DNA of 64,000 nucleotides from Nitrosomonas ureae (GTDB taxonomy: Bacteria > Pseudomonadota > Gammaproteobacteria > Burkholderiales > Nitrosomonadaceae). The notes under the pieces are model-generated. The model saw only the letters and a list, made by a program, of their open reading frames with translations. It was not told the origin of the DNA and searched no databases. This document shows, piece after piece, positions 13,146 to 22,870 of the stretch. Within the stretch, counting starts at the first letter, position 1, and each line of letters opens with the position of its first letter. The stretch lies in contig NZ_LT907782.1 in assembly GCF_900206265.1 (NCBI RefSeq), positions 496,001 through 560,000 of the forward strand, in the 5' to 3' direction. The position numbers were made by a program, and so were the translations under genes.

Positions 13146-14759
13146 TTATTGTGCAACCGCGTGTTCTGCGCGCAAAGCTTTCTTGTCAATCTTACCGACA
13201 CTGGTTTTAGTGATACTTTTAACTTGCTTGAATCGCGTAAGTAACGCATGCTTTGGAATTGATCCGCGCTCGACAAACAAACGCACCTGTTCTTGTGCAG
13301 CCGATTCTTTAAACAGATTATTATCTACGATCAGTAACGCCAGCGGACATTCTCCCCAGCGCTTATCCGGAACACCGATAACTGCCACTTCCTTGACACC
13401 GATAACCTGAGTGAGGGCATCCTCCAATTCCAGTGATGATACCCATTCACCAGCGACTTTAATGACATCTTTCAGACGATCAGTAATGTACAGATAGCCA
13501 TTGGAATCCATGGTGCCGATATCCTGTGTATGCAGATAATCGCCACGCCAGAGTGCAGCACTGGCTTCGATATTATCGAGATACCCGTGCGTTAACCAAG
13601 GCGCGCGTGCAACAATTTCTCCGCTGCTTTGACCATCATGTGCTTGCGACTGCATTACTTCATCGACGATCTGCAGATCCACCAAGGGTATTGCACGTCC
13701 GGCACAGCATAATTTTGCCAATGTATCATCTGTCATCGGACCTTGCGCAGTAGCATTTAATTGCGCCAACGTAAGTATAGGCGCTGTTTCGGATAAACCA
13801 TACCCGGCAAAGCAATCGATCCCCATTTCCAATGCCTGTCTGGCCAGTACCTGGGGCAATGCCGATCCACCAATAACGACTTTCCAGCCGCGAAGATCCA
13901 CTGCAGCTGCTTGTGCCGCGGTCAGTATCATTTTCAATAAAGTTGGTACACAGTGCGAACATGTGACCTGTTCTTCACGGATTAATCGCAGCAACATATC
14001 GGGTGCGTACCGTCCTGGGTAAACTTGCTTTATACCAAGCAATGTAACGATGTAAGGAATGCCCCAGGCATGCACATGAAACATCGGTGTCAGTGGCATA
14101 TAAACATCTTCGGAATGAAAACGTTGCTGCGCTGCCGGTGCAGTTAAGGCCATGCCTGCTGCTAGGGTATGCAATACCAATTGCCTGTGCGTGTAATAAA
14201 CACCTTTAGGCACCCCAGTCGTTCCTGTGGTATAGAAAGTTGTCGCCCGGGTGTTTTCATCAAAATCACTAAAATTAAAACCGTCTTTTTGATCTGCCAG
14301 CCAGCATTCATATTCATTATCAAATTGCAAAATGGTTTGTGGTACTGCTGTTTCATCCGCCATGACAATATACTTTTGTATTCCAGGCAATTCTGCATGA
14401 ATGCTCTCGATAATCGGAATGAAATCCGCATGCAGCAGCAACATCGAGGCACGGGAATGATTCAAGGTATAGGCAATCTGTGCCGGTGTCAGTTTAGTAT
14501 TGACTGTCATCAATGTCGCACCATACATCGGTATCGCGAAATAGCATTCGAGATAGCGGTGACTATCGTGATCCATAACCGCAATCACATCGTTCTGCTG
14601 CAAACCATATGCGGCCAATGCGGCACCGAACCGTTCAATACGATCATATACCTGACGGTAATTCAAGCGTAATTGATCGCGATAAACAATTTCCTGATTG
14701 GCTGCATTCGCTAGCGGTGTATGCCAAAGTTGTTTCAGTAACAGGGGGTATGATGTCAT
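13146..14759 (-). CDS. Acyl-CoA synthetase / AMP-binding ligase
   Basis: An adenylate-forming enzyme that activates a fatty acid to acyl-AMP and then acyl-CoA (or loads it on a carrier). The P-loop-like motif YTTGTTGVPKG lies near residue 168, followed by a HVHAWG-type motif, GYGLSETAP, the DIGTMDSNGYLYITDRLKD core motif A8, and the C-terminal lysine in GKIDKKAL. The long open frame runs back to 14924 and overlaps the upstream gene; the ATG at 14759 gives 537 residues and a normal family N-terminus. It sits between the PepSY gene and the acylase. A stand-alone starter-acyl activator next to a deacylase is what a lipid-anchored siderophore precursor would need; ordinary fatty-acid use is the alternative. 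Confidence 0.88.
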   Translation of the reverse strand: MTSYPLLLKQLWHTPLANAANQEIVYRDQLRLNYRQVYDRIERFGAALAAYGLQQNDVIAVMDHDSHRYLECYFAIPMYGATLMTVNTKLTPAQIAYTLNHSRASMLLLHADFIPIIESIHAELPGIQKYIVMADETAVPQTILQFDNEYECWLADQKDGFNFSDFDENTRATTFYTTGTTGVPKGVYYTHRQLVLHTLAAGMALTAPAAQQRFHSEDVYMPLTPMFHVHAWGIPYIVTLLGIKQVYPGRYAPDMLLRLIREEQVTCSHCVPTLLKMILTAAQAAAVDLRGWKVVIGGSALPQVLARQALEMGIDCFAGYGLSETAPILTLAQLNATAQGPMTDDTLAKLCCAGRAIPLVDLQIVDEVMQSQAHDGQSSGEIVARAPWLTHGYLDNIEASAALWRGDYLHTQDIGTMDSNGYLYITDRLKDVIKVAGEWVSSLELEDALTQVIGVKEVAVIGVPDKRWGECPLALLIVDNNLFKESAAQEQVRLFVERGSIPKHALLTRFKQVKSITKTSVGKIDKKALRAEHAVAQ

Positions 14760-14877
14760 ATTTGTTTTAACGCATAATCCATTAGGATGGGTTGTGTCCC
14801 CAATGAGAATATTCGACGTTGTGTACTTATCTTTCAACCGGCTTTTAATTCCGGATAACGAAAAGGATTCGGATTGA

Positions 14878-16128
14878 TCATTTTTGAGCGCGCGCCCAGC
14901 GTTTCCTTTGCCAGATAATAACACCTGTTACTGAAAGCATGGCAATGAGTAATCCCAGCACCGAGATTATGATGCGTCCGGGCAGGCCAAGAATCCGGCC
15001 GGAGTGTAGCGGAAATTGAGCGTCCAGAAAGATATCGCCTGCGCTCCCGGTTCCAGGTATTTTTTCTCCTAGTAAAGAGCCATCCTGGCCGTCGAAATAA
15101 AGCCAGGGATTACCAAGGCCAAACTCAGCATGATCTTGTCCCGGTTCATGAAATGTAACACCATAAATACCATATTCCGGATCATAAAACATGCCTCCTA
15201 ATGGAATGCTCCAATTCCTTTTTTGCGATTCCGCATGGGCTAATTCTATGATTTCGCTGCGAGCAATTATGGGTTCGATTGGTTCATCATGTGGATTGGG
15301 AGTACGTATTGCAAAGGGATCGGGGGTAAGTGTGGAAAAGATTGAGACGATGGGTCGGGAAATTTCCAGTTTAAGATTCATTGAGACTGCTGTCACGGAA
15401 AGTATCAATAATAGCCCCCATAGCCATACCCCGCCGGAACGGTGCAGATCAAAATTCAACTTATAACTACCTTGCCTCCAGCGAAAAGCAAATGATTTCC
15501 GCCAGACCTCAAAATTGGGAAATGAAATCCATAATGCAATGAAGCAATCGATGGACCACACAATTGCCAAAATACCCATTAATACAATGCCTAATTCAAT
15601 GTCAAAAGCATCCGGAATGTGCATGCTATAGTGCAGTTTATACAGAAAGGGAATGAAGTTCTCGCGAGTGAGCGAGATTTCGCCCCACATGCGCGAGCCC
15701 CGTAGTTCTCCACTCACAGGGTCCAGTGCGATTTGATTGAACCCCAAAACAAATGCTTTACCTGTTCTCGGATCTATGCGTCCTTTCACTCCCAGTCCCA
15801 AGTTTTCATCAGGCTCGATAGTTAGCGGTAGCCATGTGATGAGTATTCTGGGATCTGCTGCTTCAAGTTGATCCGCAAGGATCGTTGGAGGCAGCGGATC
15901 CCCTTGGCTTTGTCTGTCGAATAATTGTGGATTTAACCATTCATCGAGTTCATGATCCCATGAAATGATTGCGCCGGTTAGGCCCGAGATAAAAAGGAAC
16001 ACAGCTAAGAAAAGACCGGCCCAGCGATGTAATAACGTTAGAATCTGACGATTTGCCCTGGATTTTCCGGATTGTTTTTCTTGCTGTTCAATTGCAGCCG
16101 GTATTGCAGATTCAATATATTTTTTCAT
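14878..16128 (-). CDS. PepSY-TM membrane protein (candidate ferrisiderophore reductase)
   Basis: A 416-residue inner-membrane protein of the PepSY-associated TM (PiuB/FpvG-like) family. There are four membrane segments: near residues 27-52 (with LLHRWAGLFLA), about 178-203, about 230-250 (with FDLHRSGGVWLWG) and about 380-405. A large periplasmic loop separates the first two and another the last two. The histidines next to helices 1 and 3 are typical haem or redox ligands of the family. Relatives in siderophore loci help reduce the Fe3+-siderophore in the periplasm. It starts 4 nt after the ABC exporter stop and depends on translational coupling, with no good Shine-Dalgarno of its own. Family is sure, role inferred from neighbours. 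Confidence 0.88.
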   Translation of the reverse strand: MKKYIESAIPAAIEQQEKQSGKSRANRQILTLLHRWAGLFLAVFLFISGLTGAIISWDHELDEWLNPQLFDRQSQGDPLPPTILADQLEAADPRILITWLPLTIEPDENLGLGVKGRIDPRTGKAFVLGFNQIALDPVSGELRGSRMWGEISLTRENFIPFLYKLHYSMHIPDAFDIELGIVLMGILAIVWSIDCFIALWISFPNFEVWRKSFAFRWRQGSYKLNFDLHRSGGVWLWGLLLILSVTAVSMNLKLEISRPIVSIFSTLTPDPFAIRTPNPHDEPIEPIIARSEIIELAHAESQKRNWSIPLGGMFYDPEYGIYGVTFHEPGQDHAEFGLGNPWLYFDGQDGSLLGEKIPGTGSAGDIFLDAQFPLHSGRILGLPGRIIISVLGLLIAMLSVTGVIIWQRKRWARAQK

Positions 16129-16132
16129 AATG

Positions 16133-17803
16133 TTAAGCTACGCCATGGGCTGTTATCAGCGGTGAGGCGATTGTTCCGGGTTCGGTTTTTGATGACCGCA
16201 CATTAACCTGAGTCAAACGACCGTTTTCCATTCGGATAAGGCGATCTGCCAAGTGAAAATAACGATCATCGTGGGAAATCACTAATATTGTTTTGCCCAT
16301 TGCACGCAATTCGGGAAGCAATTCATGATAGAAGATTTCCTTAAAAACAGGGTCCTGATCAGCGGCCCATTCATCAAATACCAGAAATGGCCGATTCTCA
16401 AGATAAGTGATCGCAAGCGCCAGGCGTTTGCGCTGTCCTTGCGATAACGTAAGCGTAGTAAAGGCACCATTCTGAACTTTTACCTTATGCTGTAAGTGTA
16501 ATTTCGTTAAAAGCTCGTTTCCTTTTTTATCCAGATCGTTTTCATGCTTGGTTTCAAGTAATCGATCAAAAAGGTGGAAATCGGAAAAAATTGTCGAAAA
16601 AAATTGCCTGTAATAATCACGATTTATATCTTCGATAGTTACACCATTAAGGATGATCTTTCCTTCTTCCGGAGGATAGAGGCCCACCAGTAATTTTGCT
16701 AAAGTCGTTTTGCCGCTGCCATTACCTCCAACCAGGAAGGTAATTTCTCCAGGATGAAATTGCAAATCTATCGGGCCTAGCGTAAACATTTCATCTTTTT
16801 GTTCATGATAATAGCGGTGTAACACACTTTCCAACCTAATGGATTGAAAGGGGGGCAATTCAGCTTTAAGGGTTTGCGATTCGGTGGAAGACATGGAGCG
16901 CGTAATTTCATCGATGCGTTCAGCCGAAACTTGTGCCAGATTTGCGCGTGGAATATTCAATAATAGAGCTTCGAGCGGTCCCAACATATAAACAAATACC
17001 AGTGCATATCCTGTCATGATCAATGTTCGATCGGGAACATCGCCAACCAGCATGAACAGCACCATGCCAATAAATGCATAAATCAAGAAATTTCCCCAGC
17101 CTGCTGAAGCTACAAAAATGGACATCCCCAGCGTCCGTTCTTTACGTACTTTTTCAATTGATTGCCCGAGTACATCATTATAAAAAGCAGCGCGCTTGTC
17201 TCGATTGAGACGTAATTCTTTTGCACCGTCCGTGAGTGAACGAAAATAAGCAAATAAGTTATCCTGTTCCTCAGCGGCAATATCCAGGTGCCGTATGGCG
17301 CGAAGATGGGCAAGATGATATCCAAGAGAGCCAAATCCGATGACCAGGAGCGCTAATAAGAAAACCTGCCATGACAGAAAAGCCATGTAAACCAGGCAGC
17401 CGGCAACTACGACAGCATTTGTCAGAATTACCGGAAAACTAACGAAAAATTCGGCTACACGGGTGCAATGCTCGGAAAGTGCGGACTGTATGCGCGCTGC
17501 GCCCAGTAATTCGAGTTGCCGGTAATCAGCGACAATCACACGTTTTGCAATAAAACCGCGAAGCTCGGCGTGCGCGGCTTGTCCCAGTCGTTCAAACAAA
17601 ATGGCGGCCACCACATAACTCACCATGACGCAGAGCGCTGTTGCTGTGAATATGAAAGCCATTTTTTCGTTATCCGATTCAGCGGTTGTCAGTGCGGCAC
17701 TGATTTGTGCAAGCAGCAGAACACTGCAAATTCCATGCACAATGCTGGCCATTGATGCGCTTAGAAGTAGAGGCTTGGACTGTTTAATAAGATACTTCAA
17801 CAT
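16133..17803 (-). CDS. Cyclic-peptide/siderophore ABC exporter (PvdE/SyrD-like)
   Basis: A 556-residue half-transporter with an N-terminal six-helix membrane domain and a C-terminal ATPase. Walker A is VGGNGSGKTTLAK near residue 360, the ABC signature is LSQGQRKRLALA, Walker B reads PFLVFDEWAADQDP, and the H-loop is VISHDDRYF. The degenerate signature (LSQGQ) and domain order fit the cyclic peptide transporter family that includes PvdE, which moves the acylated pyoverdine precursor into the periplasm. It is the first gene of the leftward operon, 295 nt from the divergent rightward operon, with a Fur-box candidate between. A role in moving a siderophore precursor to the acylase is inferred. 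Confidence 0.9.
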   Translation of the reverse strand: MLKYLIKQSKPLLLSASMASIVHGICSVLLLAQISAALTTAESDNEKMAFIFTATALCVMVSYVVAAILFERLGQAAHAELRGFIAKRVIVADYRQLELLGAARIQSALSEHCTRVAEFFVSFPVILTNAVVVAGCLVYMAFLSWQVFLLALLVIGFGSLGYHLAHLRAIRHLDIAAEEQDNLFAYFRSLTDGAKELRLNRDKRAAFYNDVLGQSIEKVRKERTLGMSIFVASAGWGNFLIYAFIGMVLFMLVGDVPDRTLIMTGYALVFVYMLGPLEALLLNIPRANLAQVSAERIDEITRSMSSTESQTLKAELPPFQSIRLESVLHRYYHEQKDEMFTLGPIDLQFHPGEITFLVGGNGSGKTTLAKLLVGLYPPEEGKIILNGVTIEDINRDYYRQFFSTIFSDFHLFDRLLETKHENDLDKKGNELLTKLHLQHKVKVQNGAFTTLTLSQGQRKRLALAITYLENRPFLVFDEWAADQDPVFKEIFYHELLPELRAMGKTILVISHDDRYFHLADRLIRMENGRLTQVNVRSSKTEPGTIASPLITAHGVA

Positions 17804-18027
17804 GGTTTATCCATTTCGGAAAAGATATCAGTAGTGACGAATGATGAAAGCAAATGTTTACTTTCCTGGGCTAACGTAGACAGTAATTTTAAGTAGTTAA
17901 ACGATTAACTGAAGAAGTATTTGTAGACAGTCATTTCTTGCTATTTGTCAGTGGCAGAGCCATTTTCCAATTTTATTGAGACGTTCTGAAAGATGAGAGG
18001 AATAGTTATCAGAAAGTAAAAATAATA

Positions 18028-18046
18028 AATAATAATACTTCTCATT
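18028..18046. promoter_or_regulatory. Candidate Fur box in divergent siderophore promoter region
   Basis: The 19 bases beginning AATAATAATACTT match the classical Fur consensus at 12 of 19 positions by hand alignment. It lies in the 295-nt spacer between the divergent exporter and acyltransferase operons, 53 nt before the rightward start. The spacer is AT-rich, which raises the chance of accidental matches. Confidence 0.45.
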
Positions 18047-18098
18047 CGTCTTCAAAATAGATAAAGAAATTACAAAAATAATCTCTCATTGGAAATGA

Positions 18099-19205
18099 AT
18101 GAAGCAGTTTCAATTAAATGATCAGCCTGGTGAATTATTAATGAAGCAACCGATACTTCCGGTTCGCTTGATATCTCGTCCGAATCAAATTTGCTATGGC
18201 GTTACCTATGAAAATAAAACTTTACGTGTGAAAGAAAATGAAAAGGGGAGAGAAACGCTCTGGCATTTATATAAACAATCTGACCAATTAAACTTGGAAT
18301 GGGCGGGTTATTCTCATGAATATCCTGAAGCGACCGAATTATTGGCAGCAATAGAAGCTTCGGTAGTGAACTATCCGCATCAGAAAAAACTATCTCTATT
18401 GATTCCAAACGATCATCTCAGCGAGCTTTTTGATTCGGGTGTTTTGATTAAAAATGCGAATAATCAGGTTTTTGTTTATGTAGATATTTTTTGGCAGCAA
18501 GCCAGAGTATGGCGCCCTTCGATACCTGTTCAGATTTTTCCTATTCACTATGTCGTGAGTCATGGACGGAGTCATCCGCTACGTCCGCCAAAACCCATCG
18601 GTAAAGTTTATCAACGGTATATTTCGTGGCTGAACCGTACCTTGATTTTTCGGGCAATTGATCCGGTAACAGATCTGATCTGTTTCAATCGCTGGATGAA
18701 TGATCCGGTCGTGGCAGAGTTCTGGCAGGAAGAAGGGGATTTATCCAAACATCGTGCTTATCTTGCTGCTATCGAAGCTGATCCACATATAACGGGTCTG
18801 ATGGGTTGTTTTGATGATGAGCCATTCGGTTATTTCGAAATTTATTGGGCCAAGGAAGACCGGATTTCGCCCCATTACGATGTCAATGATTTTGATCGTG
18901 GCTGGCACGTATTGATCGGGGAGCCTCATATGCGTGGCAAGCCTTTTGTTACAGCCTGGCTACCGTCCATTTCGCATTATTTGTTTCTTGATGATGATAG
19001 AACACAACGTCTTGTGATCGAGCCGCGCATTGATAACCATAAGATGATACGAAATCTAGCGCAGTGCGGCTATGCAAACATCAAGGAATTCGATTTTCCT
19101 CACAAGCGCGCGATGCTTGGCATGTTGTCACGGGAACATTTTTTTGTTGAACAACTATGGGTGCCGCGTCGCATTTCGTTACCCCAGTCTGTCGCATTAT
19201 CTTAA
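18099..19205 (+). CDS. Siderophore GNAT acyltransferase (IucB/AlcB/RhbD-like)
   Basis: A 368-residue protein of the siderophore-biosynthesis acetyltransferase group. The N-terminal 190 residues are a family-specific region; the C-terminal GNAT domain carries NRWMNDPVVAEFW, then GYFEIYWAKEDRI and the DFDRGWHVLIGE stretch that is nearly diagnostic, plus RIDNHKMI near the end. Relatives acylate the N-hydroxyl amine of hydroxylysine, hydroxyornithine or similar to give a hydroxamate. Paired with the hydroxylase 8 nt downstream, it would complete the iron-binding group in the cytoplasm. ATGs at 18099 and 18141 are both possible; GGAA sits before the first. The acyl donor (acetyl or longer) cannot be read from sequence. 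Confidence 0.87.
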   Translation: MKQFQLNDQPGELLMKQPILPVRLISRPNQICYGVTYENKTLRVKENEKGRETLWHLYKQSDQLNLEWAGYSHEYPEATELLAAIEASVVNYPHQKKLSLLIPNDHLSELFDSGVLIKNANNQVFVYVDIFWQQARVWRPSIPVQIFPIHYVVSHGRSHPLRPPKPIGKVYQRYISWLNRTLIFRAIDPVTDLICFNRWMNDPVVAEFWQEEGDLSKHRAYLAAIEADPHITGLMGCFDDEPFGYFEIYWAKEDRISPHYDVNDFDRGWHVLIGEPHMRGKPFVTAWLPSISHYLFLDDDRTQRLVIEPRIDNHKMIRNLAQCGYANIKEFDFPHKRAMLGMLSREHFFVEQLWVPRRISLPQSVALS

Positions 19206-19212
19206 GGATCTC

Positions 19213-20517
19213 ATGATGAAAATTTTTGATTTGATTGGTATTGGTTTTGGCCCATCCAATATAGCGCTTGCTATAACGCTCGAAGAGAAAAAACAGGCTG
19301 GTTATCCCACCGAATCCTTTTTTATTGAGAAGCAGCCTAGTTTTGCATGGCATGCCAACATGATGCTGGATAACGCGCACATGCAGGTTTCTTTTCTTAA
19401 AGACTTGGCCACGATGCGCAATCCGGCCAGTCATTTTACATTTATCAATTACTTACACGAGAAGAGTCGATTGCAGGATTTTATTAATCTGAAAACTTTC
19501 TTTCCGAGTCGTCGTGAGTTTAATGATTATCTCGCGTGGGCCGCGGGGCATTTTGATCACTGTTGCGCATATGGTGAAGAGGTGATTGAAGTGTTACCGG
19601 AAAAATTCAGTGATGAGATTTCATTGTTGCGCGTCCGCTCCAGAGATAAAAGACAAATTGTTCATGAACGATTAACTCGAAGCCTGGTGGTCAGCATTGG
19701 CGGTCAACCCAGGATTCCGGAGAGTTTTGCACAAATAAAAGATGATCCGAGGGTTTTTCATTCAAATGATTATTTGAAACAAATTAAACAGCATGTGCAG
19801 GCCAGGAAAATTGCTGTAGTTGGAGCAGGGCAGAGCGCATCGGAAATTTTTATGGATTTGCATCATCGTTCTGATGCCACGCAAATTGATTTGATTATGC
19901 GCGCCCGGTCAATCAAGCCATCGGATGATAGTCCATTCGTTAATGAAATTTTTAATACCGATTTTACCGATTTTGTTTTTAATACGCCTGAGCAAGAGCG
20001 AGGAAGAATTCTCGGTGAATTTTGGCACACCAATTATGCGGCACCCGATCTGGTTCTGATCGAACAAATTTATAACGTGTTTTATCAGCAGAAAGTTGCT
20101 GATATAAAGCGGCATCGTTTTTTACGGCGTCATGTAGTCAGACAAGCAATCGCTCAATCAGATGGGATTCAATTCACTCTCCATGACTTGAATGACGATC
20201 GCGAGAAAATCTCAACTTATGACGCGGTGGTATTGGCAACAGGATATCACCGCGATCATTACAAATCATTGCTCGCGCCGCTCATGCCTTATTTGAAGGA
20301 TTGCTCAGTTAATCGCCAATACCGGATAAACAGCGCACCTTCGTTTAAGCCGGCAATTTTTCTTCAAGGTGCTTGTGAGAACAGTCATGGCTTAAGCGAT
20401 ACGTTGCTGTCAGTAACAGCAGTACGTACCGACGAAATAGCACAAGAATTGATGAATCTCATCCATCAGTCAAACAGTACCCAACCTCAGCGTGCAGTAA
20501 CTTCCGCATTGGCTTAG
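19213..20517 (+). CDS. L-ornithine N5-monooxygenase (PvdA/SidA type)
   Basis: A flavin- and NADPH-dependent N-hydroxylating monooxygenase of 434 residues. FAD-binding GIGFGPSN sits near residue 9, the substrate region MQVSFLKDLATMRNP near 61, NADPH-binding GAGQSASE near 204, and the C-terminal ATGYHRD. The stretch FFPSRREFNDYLAWAA resembles PvdA/SidA (ornithine) more than IucD (lysine), so ornithine is the likelier substrate. The frame continues back into the upstream gene; the ATG at 19213 (or 19216) has AGGA upstream and lies 8 nt past that gene's stop. It makes the hydroxylamine that the upstream acyltransferase turns into a hydroxamate. Confidence 0.92.
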   Translation: MMKIFDLIGIGFGPSNIALAITLEEKKQAGYPTESFFIEKQPSFAWHANMMLDNAHMQVSFLKDLATMRNPASHFTFINYLHEKSRLQDFINLKTFFPSRREFNDYLAWAAGHFDHCCAYGEEVIEVLPEKFSDEISLLRVRSRDKRQIVHERLTRSLVVSIGGQPRIPESFAQIKDDPRVFHSNDYLKQIKQHVQARKIAVVGAGQSASEIFMDLHHRSDATQIDLIMRARSIKPSDDSPFVNEIFNTDFTDFVFNTPEQERGRILGEFWHTNYAAPDLVLIEQIYNVFYQQKVADIKRHRFLRRHVVRQAIAQSDGIQFTLHDLNDDREKISTYDAVVLATGYHRDHYKSLLAPLMPYLKDCSVNRQYRINSAPSFKPAIFLQGACENSHGLSDTLLSVTAVRTDEIAQELMNLIHQSNSTQPQRAVTSALA

Positions 20518-20562
20518 TCAGTGTATAGAAAAATAAGTAACTAACTTTTTGTGAAATTTAAG

Positions 20563-22821
20563 ATGAAACCCCAGAATAATATTAAAATTATTTCAAAATA
20601 TGCATGTATGTTTTTTGCCTCGCAGTTGATGATTTTTTCATTACCTATTGATAGTCATGCACAATCCAAACAAGGGTCTTCAGCGCAATCTGCTGCATCA
20701 GGCAATCCGCCGCAACCAGCATCTGTACCTCAAGCAGAATCGGAAAAAACCCATCCTCCTGTTTTTCCTATGGTTACAGTCGAAGGAAAGGCCGCTGATG
20801 AAGTTGCCGGTTATGTAGCCAAGCGTAGCAACACAGCAACAAAGACGGATACGCCGATTCTGGAGATTCCACAATCAATTTCTGTAGTAACACGCCATGA
20901 AATGGATATGCGAAGTGTACAGAATTTTACCGAAGCCTTGCGCTATGTTCCTGGTGTTACTGTTGATCAGCTTGGGTTTGATGGTCGTGGTTTTGAATAT
21001 ATATTGATGCGTGGCTTCAACGGTAATCCGAATGCAAATTTTCGGGATGGTCTGAGTAATGCAGCGCAAGGGTTATTTTTTAATTCTTTTATCACGGATA
21101 CGTATGGCTTAGAGCGAATTGATGTGCTGCGCGGTCCTTCTTCAGTTATGTTTGGCCGTGGTGATGCAGGTGGTATCATCAATCGTGTTACTAAGAGGCC
21201 CAATGCTAATCCAGTACGTGAAATCGAGTTTCAGTACGGTAATTTTGATCGCAAGCGGATTGCGGCTGATGTAGGCGCTGTCAGTAAGGATGGAACTATA
21301 ATGTTTCGATTGGTCACGACGGCGCTGGAGTCAGGCACGCAAGTCAGGTATCCCAACACCGGCGGCGAACGTGCGCAGATTGAGCGCTTTTATATTGCGC
21401 CATCAATAACCTGGCGTCCTACAAATGCCACATCCATTACACTGATGGGTGACATACTGCAAAATCGCAGTGGCTCATCGCCATTTTATATTGCTGCACC
21501 GGATGGCAGTTTCTCAAATGTACTGCAAAGCGATCCGAAATTTTCACGATACAATACCAACCAAGCGTCGTTCAGTTATCAAATTGAACATCATTTCAAT
21601 GAGGCTTTTACTGCGCGCCAAAATTTTCGCTATACACAGCAAACCGGAAATTTCCAGGATTTGTTTTCGAATGGATTCCTTACGGCTGATCGGCCTACAT
21701 TCGCCGATAGAGGAGCTTATGCTACCAATGAAAGGTTAAGTCAGATTGTTCTTGATACGCATTTGCAAGGCAAGTTTGATACCGGCCCATTTAATCATAC
21801 GGTATTGTTGGGGGCGGATTGGAATCAGACTAATGCTTCTCTTAAATATTTTGAAGGTTACAATAATGGTTTCGCTCCACCCGGCATTGATCTTTTGAAT
21901 CCTGTGTATGGTGTGCCGATTCCAAGGCCGGATGTGCTTGGGATAAATGCAAAACAACGCATTGATCAACTGGGTTTTTATATTCAAGATCAAATAAGGT
22001 ACAACGAAAATTGGATTCTGACACTGAGTGGGCGGTATGACAGAATTCATTCTAAAGATAATGATTTGTTGAGTGTTTCAACAACCCGGGTCAAAGATAG
22101 CGCATTTACCGGGCGGGCTGGCTTGACCTATCTGTTTTCGAATGGCATTGCGCCTTATTTCAGTTATTCACAATCCTTCCTGCCGCAGGCCGGTTTTGAT
22201 TCAAGTAATAAACCTTTTGATCCCACACGTGGCGAACAATTTGAGGCGGGCATCAAATACCAGCCTGTGGGAGGAAGAAGTTTATACACGGCTGCATTTT
22301 TTGATCTCTCCAAAACCAATGTATTATCGCGGGATCCAAGCGATGAAACGGGTTTTCGCTTTATGCAATTGGGTGAAGTTAGGTCACGTGGGGTTGAACT
22401 GGAAGCTCGTGCCGAATTATTGCGTGGCTTGAATGTAATCGGTTCTTTTACTTATCATGATGTGGAAAATGTTAAGGATACCGACTTCAAAGGCAAAATG
22501 CCTGTACAGGTACCAACGACTATGACATCGGGATGGCTGGATTATTCTTTCGGTGCATTGGGTATTGATTGGATACGGGGGTTTGGACTGGGTGGCGGGG
22601 TGCGCTATGTCGGTAGAGTTTTTAATGAACAAGAAAATATAAGCTCAACCCCGGCATTTACATTATTCGATGCCACGCTACGCTATGAAAGAGGCCCCAT
22701 GCTTTTTACCATCAACGCCAGCAATATCTTTGATAATAGATACATTGCCACAACATTTTTCGGTAGACACTATCTAGGTACCGAGCGCACGGTGATCGGT
22801 ACGTTGACTTTCAGATTCTAG
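20563..22821 (+). CDS. TonB-dependent ferric siderophore receptor
   Basis: A roughly 752-residue outer-membrane receptor. A signal peptide ends near DSHAQ, a Ser/Gln/Pro-rich linker and a TonB-box-like FPMVTVEG follow, then the plug (LEIPQSISVVTRHEM, LRGPSSVMFGRGDAGGIINRVTKRP) and a 22-strand barrel ending in phenylalanine (TLTFRF). The plug signature matches the FhuE/FoxA/FpvA class of hydroxamate and mixed siderophore receptors. There is no N-terminal secretin/TonB signalling domain, so it should not drive an anti-sigma cascade. ATG at 20563 is chosen over a GTG at 20551; neither has a strong Shine-Dalgarno. It lies 45 nt after the hydroxylase, in the same operon. Confidence 0.94.
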   Translation: MKPQNNIKIISKYACMFFASQLMIFSLPIDSHAQSKQGSSAQSAASGNPPQPASVPQAESEKTHPPVFPMVTVEGKAADEVAGYVAKRSNTATKTDTPILEIPQSISVVTRHEMDMRSVQNFTEALRYVPGVTVDQLGFDGRGFEYILMRGFNGNPNANFRDGLSNAAQGLFFNSFITDTYGLERIDVLRGPSSVMFGRGDAGGIINRVTKRPNANPVREIEFQYGNFDRKRIAADVGAVSKDGTIMFRLVTTALESGTQVRYPNTGGERAQIERFYIAPSITWRPTNATSITLMGDILQNRSGSSPFYIAAPDGSFSNVLQSDPKFSRYNTNQASFSYQIEHHFNEAFTARQNFRYTQQTGNFQDLFSNGFLTADRPTFADRGAYATNERLSQIVLDTHLQGKFDTGPFNHTVLLGADWNQTNASLKYFEGYNNGFAPPGIDLLNPVYGVPIPRPDVLGINAKQRIDQLGFYIQDQIRYNENWILTLSGRYDRIHSKDNDLLSVSTTRVKDSAFTGRAGLTYLFSNGIAPYFSYSQSFLPQAGFDSSNKPFDPTRGEQFEAGIKYQPVGGRSLYTAAFFDLSKTNVLSRDPSDETGFRFMQLGEVRSRGVELEARAELLRGLNVIGSFTYHDVENVKDTDFKGKMPVQVPTTMTSGWLDYSFGALGIDWIRGFGLGGGVRYVGRVFNEQENISSTPAFTLFDATLRYERGPMLFTINASNIFDNRYIATTFFGRHYLGTERTVIGTLTFRF

Positions 22822-22870
22822 ATACATTCGCTCGATTCGTATTCACAATCCCCTTTTCTGGAGAATAATC

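Noticed and set aside
14169..14672. 167-codon plus-strand frame
   Set aside because: Entirely antisense to the acyl-CoA ligase core and rich in Cys and Ile, as expected for a shadow frame.
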